Shown here: positions 27,699 through 36,518 of the stretch, in pieces | Layout of the letters: every line of letters begins with the position of its first letter | Numbering within the stretch: the stretch's first letter is position 1 | NCBI RefSeq assembly: GCF_900167025.1 | Contig: NZ_FUXC01000001.1 | Coordinates: 310,001-374,000, forward strand | Length of the DNA: 64,000 nt | Direction: 5' to 3' | Origin: Treponema berlinense | GTDB lineage: Bacteria > Spirochaetota > Spirochaetia > Treponematales > Treponemataceae | Program-made: the position numbers and the translations under genes | The notes under the pieces: generated by a model | The model's database searches: none | Seen by the model: only the letters and a program-made list of their open reading frames with translations | What the model was told of the DNA's origin: nothing

Positions 27699-28862
27699 AT
27701 GAAAAAATCAATATTCATATTAGCTTTGGCATTTATTTTTAATCTTTACGCGGAAACTTCCGATTTTGAAAAAAGTTTTATCAAGGGAAATATTCAGGAT
27801 AAGACCCGGGCAGTAAAAGAAGCCTCAGACGAAGAGGGCGACAGGCTTGCAAAAAAAGGAATTGATTTTATTCTCGAAAACAAAGAAATTGCAAGGTCAG
27901 ACAGGGATTTTAGCGCGCTTGCCGTAGCGTCGCTTTTTAAGCTGCCAAAAGATGAAAAAATTCTCGGAAAAAATTTCCCGTCGGCTACAGAGAATTTAAT
28001 ACAGCTTTTTGAAGTTTTTGAAGATGAAACTGTAAGAATTGCGGTTCTTGATAAATTTGAGAACGTTTCAAATTCAAAATCGTTTTTTAAGGTTCAAAAT
28101 CTGATGAACGGATATTTAGAAGAACTTGATTCAAATTCTCAAAATTCTGCCGTAACAAAAAAAGTCATTGAACTGGTCGGAAAAACAGGAAATGAAGAGT
28201 CTTTTTTAATCGTCTACAGGCTTTGGAAAGAAAAAAAATATCCGGAATTTTCGCCTGAAATTCAAAAGTCGCTTTTGAGACTCTCGTACGCAAATATAAC
28301 TGAATCAATAAAATTGATTTCTTCTAGCAGCATTGAAGAAATTGGAGAATTTTTTGGTTTAATCAATAATTCTTCGGAAATTTCGTTAAATTTTAAGGCG
28401 GAAATTGCTGAAAATGCACTTTTAGCGACAATTCATTATATGGAAGATAAGTCGGAAAAGACTGCGGCTACTGCCGGACTTCAGCTGAAGCTATTAAAGG
28501 CGATTTCTGACGCAAACTGGACTCGTGGAGCCGGACTTTCGGTTCGTTTTTTTGCCATTGCAAAAGATGAATATAAAACCTCCTGCCTAAACGATGAACA
28601 GTTTATTCAGGTTATCGAATGTATTGCAAAACTGTCTTCGCCAGACGCGGCTCAGACAATTTCGGCTTATCTTGCAGAAATAAATTCTGAAACTGAAAAA
28701 AATAATTTTTCTGCCCAAAATGTTGTTTTGGCCGTAATCAATTCTTTAGGAGCGCTCGGAGATAAGACTGCTTTTGACAATCTTCTCTATGTAACCTATT
28801 TGAATTATCCGGAAGATGTAAAAACAGCAGCCAGAAACTCTCTGGCAAAACTTAAGTGGTAA
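27699..28862 (+). CDS. Exported helical-repeat protein, function unknown
   Basis: 387 residues with a signal peptide ending near LYA-ETS. The rest is almost all alpha-helical with HEAT-like patterns: repeated hydrophobic pairs such as AVASLFKLPKDEKILG, and a C-terminal QNVVLAVINSLGALGDK followed by AARNSLAKL. It is probably periplasmic. It ends 7 bp inside the ComEC-like gene, and AGGAAG precedes its ATG. No family was recognised with confidence. Confidence 0.6.
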   Translation: MKKSIFILALAFIFNLYAETSDFEKSFIKGNIQDKTRAVKEASDEEGDRLAKKGIDFILENKEIARSDRDFSALAVASLFKLPKDEKILGKNFPSATENLIQLFEVFEDETVRIAVLDKFENVSNSKSFFKVQNLMNGYLEELDSNSQNSAVTKKVIELVGKTGNEESFLIVYRLWKEKKYPEFSPEIQKSLLRLSYANITESIKLISSSSIEEIGEFFGLINNSSEISLNFKAEIAENALLATIHYMEDKSEKTAATAGLQLKLLKAISDANWTRGAGLSVRFFAIAKDEYKTSCLNDEQFIQVIECIAKLSSPDAAQTISAYLAEINSETEKNNFSAQNVVLAVINSLGALGDKTAFDNLLYVTYLNYPEDVKTAARNSLAKLKW

Positions 28863-30166
28863 AAAACGAAAAAATTCTAAAGTCCCTTTTGTATTTTTTT
28901 CTTGCCAATCCTGTTTTTTTGGCGGCTCTTGTTTGTGCGTTTTTGTTTTATTTTGATATTGTTTCGATAAAAGACAGGGAATGTTTTAACTGCCTTTTTC
29001 CTTCGGAAAAAATTGTCCTGCTAAAAGGCAGCCTTGCGTCAAGCCCTGTAAAATCATCTTCTGAAAAAAAATACTATGCCGCGGATTTTAAGGTTTCGGA
29101 GGCTGTTTTAGATAATTCTTCCAAGACTGCTTGTTCTGGAACCGTAAAAATACTAATTCCTTCGGAACTTGTTGAAAAGTATTATCCTGGTAAAATCTAT
29201 ACTTCTTTTAATGTCTCAAAAAACGAAAAAAAATATCCGCTTTTATTTGAGACAGGAAACAATTTTCTCTTAAATGTAGATTTTTCTGAAGGAAATTTCT
29301 CATTTTTTGTTGTAAAATCGGCAGTTTCTTTTGGATTTTCGCAGTCTTTTTCCGGTTTTCTTCAAAAAATACGGAGTTTGTGCAGGTTGCAGTTCAAACG
29401 GCTTATGTACGGCTGGAACGAAGCTGGAGGCCTTTTGCTTGCTCTTTTGTCTGGTTCGAGGGAGTATACCGAAAGTTTGACAGGCGAGGCTTTTAAGAAT
29501 GCTGGACTTTCGCATATTCTTGCGCTTTCTGGCATGCATTTGAATCTTTTCGGGGGAATTGCGTTCTTTTTTGGAAAACGGCTTACAAAACGCAGCACGG
29601 CTGATTTTTTTCAACTTGCGGCCATTATATTTTTTGTCTGGTTTGCAGGACTTTCGCCGTCGCTTTTTCGGGCAATGCTCAGTTCCTTGATTGTTTTTTT
29701 TAATTCTGCGCTTAGAATGCGCCGTTTTAAGGGAATTACGGTGCTTTCTGCAAGCTTTTTGCTGCAGCTTATGATTTTTCCTGTCCATTTAAAATTACCG
29801 GCCTTTATGCTGTCTTACGGCGCTCTGGCAGGAATTATGAGCATAGGGCAGGTTATAAAATTTTTTATGGGAAAGCGTTTTTTTCCAAAACTTGCTTCAG
29901 CTTTGAGCGAAAGCGCAGGCGCTCAGATTTTTACCGCTCCTGTAACTCTCAGTCTTTTTGGAAAAATCATGCCGGTTGGAATAATTTCTTCTGTGATTGT
30001 AAGTCCTTTCGTAATAATTTTTTTGTATGCAGGACTTTTTGGAACTCTGCTAAGCCTTGCAATCCCTTTTCTAGGTGGCGGTTTTAGTGTTATTATGAAT
30101 GTGATTTATTTAATCTTAAAAAAATTGGTCTTGTTTTTTGCAAAAGCTCCAATAATCACAATTTAA
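28856..30166 (+). CDS. ComEC/Rec2-type competence channel, truncated form
   Basis: 436 residues of membrane protein with the Competence domain. The hallmark is GEAFKNAGLSHILALSGMHLNL, here GLSHILALSGMHL at about residues 219-231, followed by repeated hydrophobic helices. ComEC transports single-stranded DNA inward during transformation. The usual C-terminal metallo-beta-lactamase nuclease domain is absent, since the protein stops soon after the last helices. The start is GTG and overlaps the upstream gene by 7 bp. It may be a channel-only form or have lost transformation function. Confidence 0.8.
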   Translation: MVKNEKILKSLLYFFLANPVFLAALVCAFLFYFDIVSIKDRECFNCLFPSEKIVLLKGSLASSPVKSSSEKKYYAADFKVSEAVLDNSSKTACSGTVKILIPSELVEKYYPGKIYTSFNVSKNEKKYPLLFETGNNFLLNVDFSEGNFSFFVVKSAVSFGFSQSFSGFLQKIRSLCRLQFKRLMYGWNEAGGLLLALLSGSREYTESLTGEAFKNAGLSHILALSGMHLNLFGGIAFFFGKRLTKRSTADFFQLAAIIFFVWFAGLSPSLFRAMLSSLIVFFNSALRMRRFKGITVLSASFLLQLMIFPVHLKLPAFMLSYGALAGIMSIGQVIKFFMGKRFFPKLASALSESAGAQIFTAPVTLSLFGKIMPVGIISSVIVSPFVIIFLYAGLFGTLLSLAIPFLGGGFSVIMNVIYLILKKLVLFFAKAPIITI

Positions 30167-30185
30167 CATAACTGCGGAGAAAAAA

Positions 30186-31061
30186 ATGCAGCATCCTGAT
30201 TATAATTCACCAATTGCCTTGAAAAATTTTATGGATGAAAACAATATGGCGATGCAGAAAAAATTCGGACAGAATTTTTTGGTAAACGCAGACGCCAGAA
30301 AAAAACTTATCGATGTTCTTGACGTAAAGCCTGGAATGAAAGTCTGGGAAGTAGGTCCTGGTCTTGGAAGCATGACAAGCGGACTTTTGGAACGCGGTGT
30401 TAATCTTACTGTTTTTGAAATTGATCACGGTTTTGCAAGGTTACTGACACAGTTTTTTGAAGAATATGCAAATTCAGGCAATTTTTCTCTTGTGGAAGGC
30501 GATGTTTTAAAAACCTGGCCTAAATTTGCAAAAGAAAATGATATTCCGAAACGGTTTTTTGGAAACCTTCCTTACAATGTTGCGGCGACAATTATTGCCG
30601 ACACAATAACCAAAGGCTTTAGGTTTGATAAGGCTGTTTTTACGATTCAAAAGGAAGTAGGCCAGAGAATGAATGCAAAGCCCGGAACGGAAGACTATTC
30701 TTCTTTTAGCGTTTTGTGCCAGTGGGCTTACGACGTAAAACCGGTTATGGATTTGGCTGGCGGAAATTTCTGGCCTGTACCGAATGTCGCAAGCCGCGCC
30801 GTTTTGATGACAAAAAAAGAGGATTTTCCTAAGTGCGAAAATCCGGAGCTTTTTAGAAAAATGGTCCGTCAGATTTTTGCGCTCAGAAGAAAAACTTTGC
30901 GGAATAACCTTTCCAGGTTTGTAAAAGCAGAAATTTGCGACGAAGCATTAAAAATTGCAGGAATTGAGCCTTCAATCCGTGCTGAAAATTTAAGCGTAGA
31001 AGATTTGCTAAAACTGTCAGACGCGCTTAATTCCGTAATCGAAAAAACTAAAATGGAATAA
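30186..31061 (+). CDS. rsmA: 16S rRNA dimethyladenosine transferase
   Basis: SAM-dependent enzyme that dimethylates two adjacent adenines near the 3' end of 16S rRNA. It has KKFGQNFLVN, motif I VWEVGPGLGSMTSGL, and the catalytic FFGNLPYNVA (NLPY) near residues 122-131. The C-terminal RRKTLRNNL is typical; 291 residues is normal. CGGAG precedes the ATG. Confidence 0.95.
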   Translation: MQHPDYNSPIALKNFMDENNMAMQKKFGQNFLVNADARKKLIDVLDVKPGMKVWEVGPGLGSMTSGLLERGVNLTVFEIDHGFARLLTQFFEEYANSGNFSLVEGDVLKTWPKFAKENDIPKRFFGNLPYNVAATIIADTITKGFRFDKAVFTIQKEVGQRMNAKPGTEDYSSFSVLCQWAYDVKPVMDLAGGNFWPVPNVASRAVLMTKKEDFPKCENPELFRKMVRQIFALRRKTLRNNLSRFVKAEICDEALKIAGIEPSIRAENLSVEDLLKLSDALNSVIEKTKME

Positions 31062-31070
31062 AGTAAAAAA

Positions 31071-31751
31071 ATGTCAAAAATTCAGGAAAACTTAAAAAAG
31101 ATTTTAGAAACGATTCCAAAAAACGTAAAACTCGTGGCAGTAAGCAAATTTCATCCCGCTGAAGAAGTTATAGAAGCGATAAAAGCCGGCCAAAATCTTT
31201 TTGGAGAAAACCGGGTTCAAGAAGCAGCTCAAAAATTCGATGAAATCAGAAACGCAGGTTTTTCTCCTGAACTTCACATAATCGGCTCCTTGCAGCGCAA
31301 CAAAGTAAAAGAAGCGGTAAGAATTTCTTCAATGATTGAATCTGTTGACCGGATTGAACTTTTGAACGAAATAGAAAAACAGTGTTCAAAAATCAATAAA
31401 AAAATTCAAATTTTGTTTGAAATTCATACAGGTGAAGAATCAAAATCAGGTTTTACTGCAAAAACAGACCTCGAAGAAGCTGTGCAAAATTTCAGGGCAG
31501 GAATGTATCCTCATATCGAAATAAAGGGTTTTATGACGATGGCGCCTTTTTCGCAGGACACAGAACTTGTCAGAAAATCTTTTTCAACCTTAAAAAAACT
31601 ACAGCAGGAATTTGCCGGAAAATTCAGCGAATTTGATTTTTCAGAACTTTCGATGGGAATGAGCGGAGATTATAAAATTGCAATTGAAGAAGGCTCTACA
31701 ATGGTTCGCATTGGAACTGCAATTTTTGGCGAACGGAATTATTCAAAATGA
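31071..31751 (+). CDS. YggS-family PLP-binding protein
   Basis: 226 residues forming a single alanine-racemase-like barrel without the C-terminal domain. The PLP lysine is in VAVSKFHP (Lys26), with FGENRVQEA and the C-terminal LSMGMSGDYKIAIEEGSTMVRIGTAIFG segment. Members keep PLP and amino-acid pools balanced and have no known catalytic turnover. It follows rsmA by 9 bp and overlaps the next gene by 4 bp. Confidence 0.93.
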   Translation: MSKIQENLKKILETIPKNVKLVAVSKFHPAEEVIEAIKAGQNLFGENRVQEAAQKFDEIRNAGFSPELHIIGSLQRNKVKEAVRISSMIESVDRIELLNEIEKQCSKINKKIQILFEIHTGEESKSGFTAKTDLEEAVQNFRAGMYPHIEIKGFMTMAPFSQDTELVRKSFSTLKKLQQEFAGKFSEFDFSELSMGMSGDYKIAIEEGSTMVRIGTAIFGERNYSK

Positions 31752-32254
31752 AATCAAGGTTTTTATGTTTGCTTGCAGTATTGATTTTTTCTTCAAATTT
31801 TGCTTTTGCCGAAAAAACTTCGGAGCAGACTCTTCCGCAGTGGGCTAAAGATTTAAGACGCACTGAAATAATTACATTCGGTTCGCTTCCTTTTGTAACG
31901 CTTTGGACAACGGTTGGATACGGTCTTGCAGTCCATGGAACTTTTCATAATCCTCTCAATAAATCGACAACAAGATACACTCAAACTGAACAAAAACAGA
32001 TTTTTGCGATTTCGGCGGCGGCAAGCGTTGGCCTTGGACTTACAGACCTTGCAATAAATCTGATTATGAGGAACGTAAAAAAATCAAGGCAGAACAAAAT
32101 TGAAAAAACAATCCGCGTAATTCCTTTTAGTGAGCAGATGTTGGAAATTCAAAATTCTGAACCTGAAAATTTTGAAGAAGAGTTTAATTTTGAACGGGAA
32201 AGAGAACCTAAAAAAGAATATTTAATCGGAGGACTTGAAAATGCCATTTTTTAA
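31748..32254 (+). CDS. Small exported membrane protein, function unknown
   Basis: 168 residues with a signal peptide (LLAVLIFSSNFAFA), two further hydrophobic segments (residues about 45-65 and 85-105) and a charged acidic C-terminus. The ATG overlaps the yggS stop (ATGA), and its 3' end overlaps the pseudouridine synthase gene by 14 bp. No family was recognised; it may be a spirochaete-specific inner-membrane protein. Confidence 0.55.
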   Translation: MKSRFLCLLAVLIFSSNFAFAEKTSEQTLPQWAKDLRRTEIITFGSLPFVTLWTTVGYGLAVHGTFHNPLNKSTTRYTQTEQKQIFAISAAASVGLGLTDLAINLIMRNVKKSRQNKIEKTIRVIPFSEQMLEIQNSEPENFEEEFNFEREREPKKEYLIGGLENAIF

Positions 32255-33308
32255 CGAGACAGTTCCTGCTGAATTTACGGGAACAGAACGCCTTGATAAA
32301 TATCTTTCTTCTCTTCCAAATGCAATGAACCGCTCAAAACTAAAAAGCGGCATAATCGAACTTCTCGTAAATGAAAAAAAAGCAAAACTCAATTCAAAAA
32401 TAAAGGCTGGAGATAAAATTTATTTTCAGTGGGAAGACTCGATTCCTGACGACATAGAGCCGCAAAATATTCCATTGGACATAATTTATGAAGATGAGAA
32501 TGTGACTGTCGTAAATAAGGCTCAAGGAATTGTAACTCATCCTGCTGCCGGAAACTGGGACGGAACTCTTGTAAATGCGCTTTTATATCATTGGGGGCGG
32601 GAAGCGGTTCCTCAGCAGAAGAATCAAAATTCCGCAATATTTGAAGGGCGCAGGCCGGGAATTGTGCATCGCCTCGATAAAGACACTTCTGGCATCATTA
32701 TAACGGCAAAAAACCGCGATACAGAAGAATTTTTAGGAAATCAGTTTAAAAATCACAAATCACTTTCAAAAATCTATATATGTATATGTCAGGGGCATCC
32801 TCCGGTAAAAGAAGGACTTATAAGAACAAAGCTTACACGCGATCCTCACGACAGAAAACGCTTTAAGGCTTGTGATTTGGAAGGAAACGGAAAAATCGCA
32901 GTTACAAAATTCAAATGTATTGCCTGTTACGGTCCTTACAGCCTTATGAAAGTAAAAATTTACACAGGAAGAACTCACCAGATTCGTGTTCACTTAAAAT
33001 TTATAGGATGTCCGATTCTTGGAGACAGGATTTATTCTAAAACAAAAAGCACGGTTTTTGAGAACGCAACTCTCATGCTGCATGCTTACAAGCTAAAAAT
33101 TATGCTTCCTGGAAAAAATGAAAAATCTGTTTTTACGGCGAAAGTTCCTGTAAGATTTAAAAAAGTCTTAAAAAAACTTCATGAGTCATTCAAAAAATCT
33201 ATGCCACCTGAACAAATAAACGCCAGGCTGAAAACTGAAACGACTGTTAAAAACCAAAAGCTTTTGGTTTTTGAGGCAAAAAAAGGCTACGGACAATGGC
33301 AGAAATAA
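32241..33308 (+). CDS. RluD-like rRNA pseudouridine synthase
   Basis: About 355 residues. An N-terminal S4 RNA-binding domain (ERLDKYLSSLPN) precedes the RluA-family catalytic domain, with GIVHRLDKDTSG (catalytic Asp146) and GRTHQIRVHLKFIGCPILGD. Paralogues modify 23S rRNA helix positions; RluD is the closest by layout. The ATG at 32241 is preceded by GGAGGA with 7 nt spacing, preferred over a TTG at 32235. The next gene, a second RluA-family member, overlaps by 13 bp. Confidence 0.88.
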   Translation: MPFFNETVPAEFTGTERLDKYLSSLPNAMNRSKLKSGIIELLVNEKKAKLNSKIKAGDKIYFQWEDSIPDDIEPQNIPLDIIYEDENVTVVNKAQGIVTHPAAGNWDGTLVNALLYHWGREAVPQQKNQNSAIFEGRRPGIVHRLDKDTSGIIITAKNRDTEEFLGNQFKNHKSLSKIYICICQGHPPVKEGLIRTKLTRDPHDRKRFKACDLEGNGKIAVTKFKCIACYGPYSLMKVKIYTGRTHQIRVHLKFIGCPILGDRIYSKTKSTVFENATLMLHAYKLKIMLPGKNEKSVFTAKVPVRFKKVLKKLHESFKKSMPPEQINARLKTETTVKNQKLLVFEAKKGYGQWQK

Positions 33309-33976
33309 AGATAATTCAAGCTCCGGACATAGAGCATCCTTTTGCGGTGATTTATAAACCGTCAGGACTTGCGAGCGCCCCTCTTTTTGAAGGCGATGAA
33401 AGCGCTCTTTCAAAGGCCATGGAATTTTTTCCAGAAATAAAACATGTTGCTGGAAAAAAATCAATTGAATATGGTCTTTTGCACAGAATTGACACCGAAA
33501 CTTCAGGACTTCTTCTGATTGCCTCAACTCAGGAAAGTTATGATTTTTTGTGCAAAGAGCAAAAAAATGGCAGGTTTATAAAATATTATCGTGCGCAGGT
33601 TGAATTGAATAAAAACGAAAGCCAAAGCTGCAATTTTGAAAAGGAATTTACCGTAGTATCGGCTTTTCGTCCGTTTGGTCCGAAAGGGTGGATGGTAAAA
33701 CCTGTTTTTGAAAATTCTTCGGCTGCGGATAGAAAAAAATGCGGAAATAAAATTTATTCAACGGATATAAAAATCAAAAAAAATATCGCTGTCTGCCGGA
33801 TAACGGAAGGCTATAGACATCAGGTTCGCGCTCATCTTGCATATTCCGGCTATCCTATTTGCGGGGATAAGCTTTACAATCCGAATGCAAAACCTGACGA
33901 AAAAATGCAGTTTGAAGCTTTCAGGTTTGAATTTACAGATCCAAAAAGTTTAAAAAACATTTTTTATGAACTGTAA
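33296..33976 (+). CDS. RluA-family pseudouridine synthase without S4 domain
   Basis: 226 residues. The catalytic motif is LLHRIDTETSGLLLI, a variant of HRLDxxTSG with the Asp retained, and the C-terminal RHQVRAHLAYSGYPICGD is present. There is no S4 domain. It is in tandem with, and overlapping, an RluD-like gene. The RNA target (23S rRNA or tRNA) cannot be assigned. Confidence 0.8.
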   Translation: MAEIKIIQAPDIEHPFAVIYKPSGLASAPLFEGDESALSKAMEFFPEIKHVAGKKSIEYGLLHRIDTETSGLLLIASTQESYDFLCKEQKNGRFIKYYRAQVELNKNESQSCNFEKEFTVVSAFRPFGPKGWMVKPVFENSSAADRKKCGNKIYSTDIKIKKNIAVCRITEGYRHQVRAHLAYSGYPICGDKLYNPNAKPDEKMQFEAFRFEFTDPKSLKNIFYEL

Positions 33977-34006
33977 AAACTTGAAAATTTCTTCTTGCAG
34001 TTTTGT

Positions 34007-35119
34007 TTAAAATACACTTTCGTAAATTTCTTTTACCTGTTCGGCAGAAAACTGAATATAACCGTTTTGTGTCAGCCGGGTTTGAGATTCCACTGTATTT
34101 TTTGTAAAGATGTCGAGCTCGTTGTTTTTTACACCGTATTCGCTCATTTTTTTGAGCGGAAGAACTTTATTTAAAAGTTTATCGAGTTCTTCATAAACCT
34201 CATTTTCGCCGCATTTTAGAATTTCTGACAGTTTTTTGTTTAGCGAAGAGATAAAGCCTTTCGGATTTTTTTTCTGGTAAGTTTTAAAAACTGCCATAAA
34301 AAGAACGTAATTTGCTTCTCCGTGAGGAACGTGGTAAGTTGCTCCGAATGAATAGCTCATTGCATGGACATATCCTGTTCCGGCGTTTCCAAATGCGATT
34401 CCTGCGTAATTTGAGCCTGTCAAAAAGTCTGGGAGTAGATTTTTATATTCATCTTGGCCTTTTTCAGCCATTTTTACATAACCGCCCAAAATCAGATCGA
34501 TTGCCATCAAACTGAATTTTCTTGAAAGAGAAGTGGATTTTGGTGAAAGATAGCTTTCCATTGCGTGGACAAGCGCATCGATTGAACTTGTTGCAAAGAA
34601 TTTATACGGAAGATCTGTTAAAAGTTCAGGAATCAAAACGGCATAGTCTGGATAGAGCTCGTCAACTGCAAGTCCGAATTTTGTGTTTCTGACGGTAAGT
34701 TCAAGTATTGAAATGTTTGTAACTTCGCTTCCTGTTCCGCAAGTTGTCGGAACGATTACAAGTTCTTTTTCTCGGACCGCCGGAATTTTTTTGTCATAAA
34801 GGTCAATCACCGGATGGAAAGTTTTTAATGACAGCAGTTTTGCCACATCAAGAATAGTTCCGCCGCCAATTGCAATAACGCGTTTATAGTCAATATTTTT
34901 TATGTCTTCGTAAATTTTTTCAACCATGACATCGGTCGGTTCACCGCTGCCATAATCGCCTCTGTAAATAACATGTGCTTTTCCGAGTTTTCCTGCAAAG
35001 TATTTTTCCGAAGATTTGCTCAAAAAAACAAGATCGCCGCTTCCGATTTTAAATTCATTGCAAAAATCACTTGAAGATTCGTACTCGACGATTTGAGGAA
35101 CAATTTTAAAAGTTTTCAT
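34007..35119 (-). CDS. 4hbD: 4-Hydroxybutyrate dehydrogenase (iron-containing ADH family)
   Basis: 370 residues of the iron-containing alcohol dehydrogenase family, interconverting succinate semialdehyde and 4-hydroxybutyrate with NAD. Recognised by the family-specific VIVPTTCGTGSEVTN, the metal-binding SIDALVHAMESY and YHVPHGEANY, and a layout like the clostridial enzyme throughout. GGAGG lies before the ATG (minus strand). It stands alone, converging on the RluA-family gene, with no partner of a 4-hydroxybutyrate fermentation pathway in the window. Confidence 0.85.
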   Translation of the reverse strand: MKTFKIVPQIVEYESSSDFCNEFKIGSGDLVFLSKSSEKYFAGKLGKAHVIYRGDYGSGEPTDVMVEKIYEDIKNIDYKRVIAIGGGTILDVAKLLSLKTFHPVIDLYDKKIPAVREKELVIVPTTCGTGSEVTNISILELTVRNTKFGLAVDELYPDYAVLIPELLTDLPYKFFATSSIDALVHAMESYLSPKSTSLSRKFSLMAIDLILGGYVKMAEKGQDEYKNLLPDFLTGSNYAGIAFGNAGTGYVHAMSYSFGATYHVPHGEANYVLFMAVFKTYQKKNPKGFISSLNKKLSEILKCGENEVYEELDKLLNKVLPLKKMSEYGVKNNELDIFTKNTVESQTRLTQNGYIQFSAEQVKEIYESVF

Positions 35120-35143
35120 AGCTGGCCTCCAAAAATGTAAAAC

Positions 35144-35542
35144 TTAAAAGAATTTTAAGAAAAAATAAATTATCAGCAAAAATATAAAAAAAATAAAAAT
35201 AAAAATCCAGACAGGAAGATTTTCGTCATTTTGAGGATTTTTTTCGTTTTTTGTCTGATTGTTGAACCTGTTTATCTGATTTTTTAAGGCTTTTCTTTTT
35301 AAAAAAGGAGCTTTTTTTTCTTTTTTTAGAAGGCGCTTTTCGTTTTTTGCTGAACTTTCAACAGTATAGCCGCAGGCCGGACAGCCCTTTGAAAATTCTT
35401 CGGGAGTTCCGGTTTTTCCGCATTGAGGGCAGCGTACGCTTGAAAAAAATCTTCCGCAGTGCCGGCAAACTTTTGCGTTTCTTGAAACTTCGGCACCGCA
35501 GTTTTCACAAAAAAATTTTGCAGTTTTTGATTTTTGCGTCAT
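35144..35542 (-). CDS. Double zinc-ribbon membrane protein
   Basis: About 132 residues. Two zinc ribbons (FCENCGAEV with CRHCG, and RCPQCG with GCPACG) occupy residues 10-60, a very basic linker follows, and a C-terminal membrane segment (IFIFFIFLLIIYFFLKF) ends the protein. The start is uncertain: ATG at 35542 follows the upstream stop by 5 bp, but a GTG at 35554 overlapping the pseudo-receiver gene is possible, with GGAG close by. It is probably coupled to that gene. The function is unknown. Confidence 0.6.
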   Translation of the reverse strand: MTQKSKTAKFFCENCGAEVSRNAKVCRHCGRFFSSVRCPQCGKTGTPEEFSKGCPACGYTVESSAKNEKRLLKKEKKAPFLKRKALKNQINRFNNQTKNEKNPQNDENLPVWIFIFIFFIFLLIIYFFLKFF

Positions 35543-35547
35543 CTTAT

Positions 35548-36483
35548 TCAGCACAACTCCAGAATCATATTTTCTTCATTCTGCTTTACGATTGTATGAA
35601 CATTTTTTGTGTTTTCTTTTGTTTTTAACGAACAGTTTTCAATTTCAATTCCGCTGTAAAGATTTTTTACAAAATCCGGAATATCGGCATTGAATTCAAA
35701 GGTTTTTCCGTCAAAATTGCAGGCATAACCGGTTATAAGTTTTCCAGAAACTGGATTTTCAAACATAAAAGTGCAGGTTATGGATTTTATTTCTTCGCCA
35801 GATTTTACAATATCGGAAAAATCAGAAGGCTTGTTATTTTCTTCGTTTTCTGGCTGAGATGTTTCATTGCCGGAAGAGTTTTCATCTGGCTGAATATTTT
35901 CAGACTTTTGCTGAACATTTTCAGATTCTTGAGAATTCAATATTTCGGTAGCATTTTTTAAAAGCTCGTCAATTTCTGATTTTTCGCAGTTTTCTTCTTT
36001 GTTTTGAGTATTTTGAATTGAAGTTTCTGTTTCAGTTTTTTCATCGTCTTCGCTATTGTTGAGCAGGTTTCCAACTGTCGGAATTCCGTCGTCAGAAAGA
36101 AGTTTTCCTGAATAAATGTCAGTTTCTTTTGTAAGAATCTTTCTAAATTCGTCCAGACCTTTTACGTCAACTGATTCAAAAATTCCGCGGACATTTAATA
36201 CTTTTGCCTTTTGGGCTTCTTCATCTTCGAGGCCGCCTTCTGAGTATAAAATTACCTGAGGTTTGTAAGATGTGCATACAGTCTGCGCGTATTGAGTTAG
36301 AGTTTTCCAGTGGCGCGGATAATCCTTTGTGCTTACAATAATCAAGTGAGGAGCAATTTCTTCAACGTTATCAAGAGCTTTTAAAAGCCATTTGTAGATA
36401 ATAACGTCGTATCCTGCTGTTTCGAGAACCTGAGAAATGTTGTCAATTGCGATCTGATTGTCTGCTACCAAAAGTGCTTTCAT
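35548..36483 (-). CDS. Pseudo-receiver protein with C-terminal PilZ-like region
   Basis: 311 residues. The N-terminal 120 resemble a response-regulator receiver (MKALLVADNQIAI, then PHLIIVSTKDYP), but the phosphoacceptor Asp position is Ser. A long Glu/Ser/Asn-rich linker (about 150-215) leads to a C-terminal beta-rich domain (about 220-310) vaguely PilZ-like. It cannot be phosphorylated in the usual way, so it may act by protein binding. The zinc-ribbon gene follows at once. Confidence 0.5.
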   Translation of the reverse strand: MKALLVADNQIAIDNISQVLETAGYDVIIYKWLLKALDNVEEIAPHLIIVSTKDYPRHWKTLTQYAQTVCTSYKPQVILYSEGGLEDEEAQKAKVLNVRGIFESVDVKGLDEFRKILTKETDIYSGKLLSDDGIPTVGNLLNNSEDDEKTETETSIQNTQNKEENCEKSEIDELLKNATEILNSQESENVQQKSENIQPDENSSGNETSQPENEENNKPSDFSDIVKSGEEIKSITCTFMFENPVSGKLITGYACNFDGKTFEFNADIPDFVKNLYSGIEIENCSLKTKENTKNVHTIVKQNEENMILELC

Positions 36484-36518
36484 TTTTTTTACCTTATATT
36501 ATATTTTTTAAATTTTTT

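Noticed and set aside
34007-35119. Part of a 4-hydroxybutyrate or butyrate fermentation cluster
   Set aside because: The dehydrogenase is well supported but no CoA-transferase, succinate semialdehyde dehydrogenase or dehydratase lies near it in this window.
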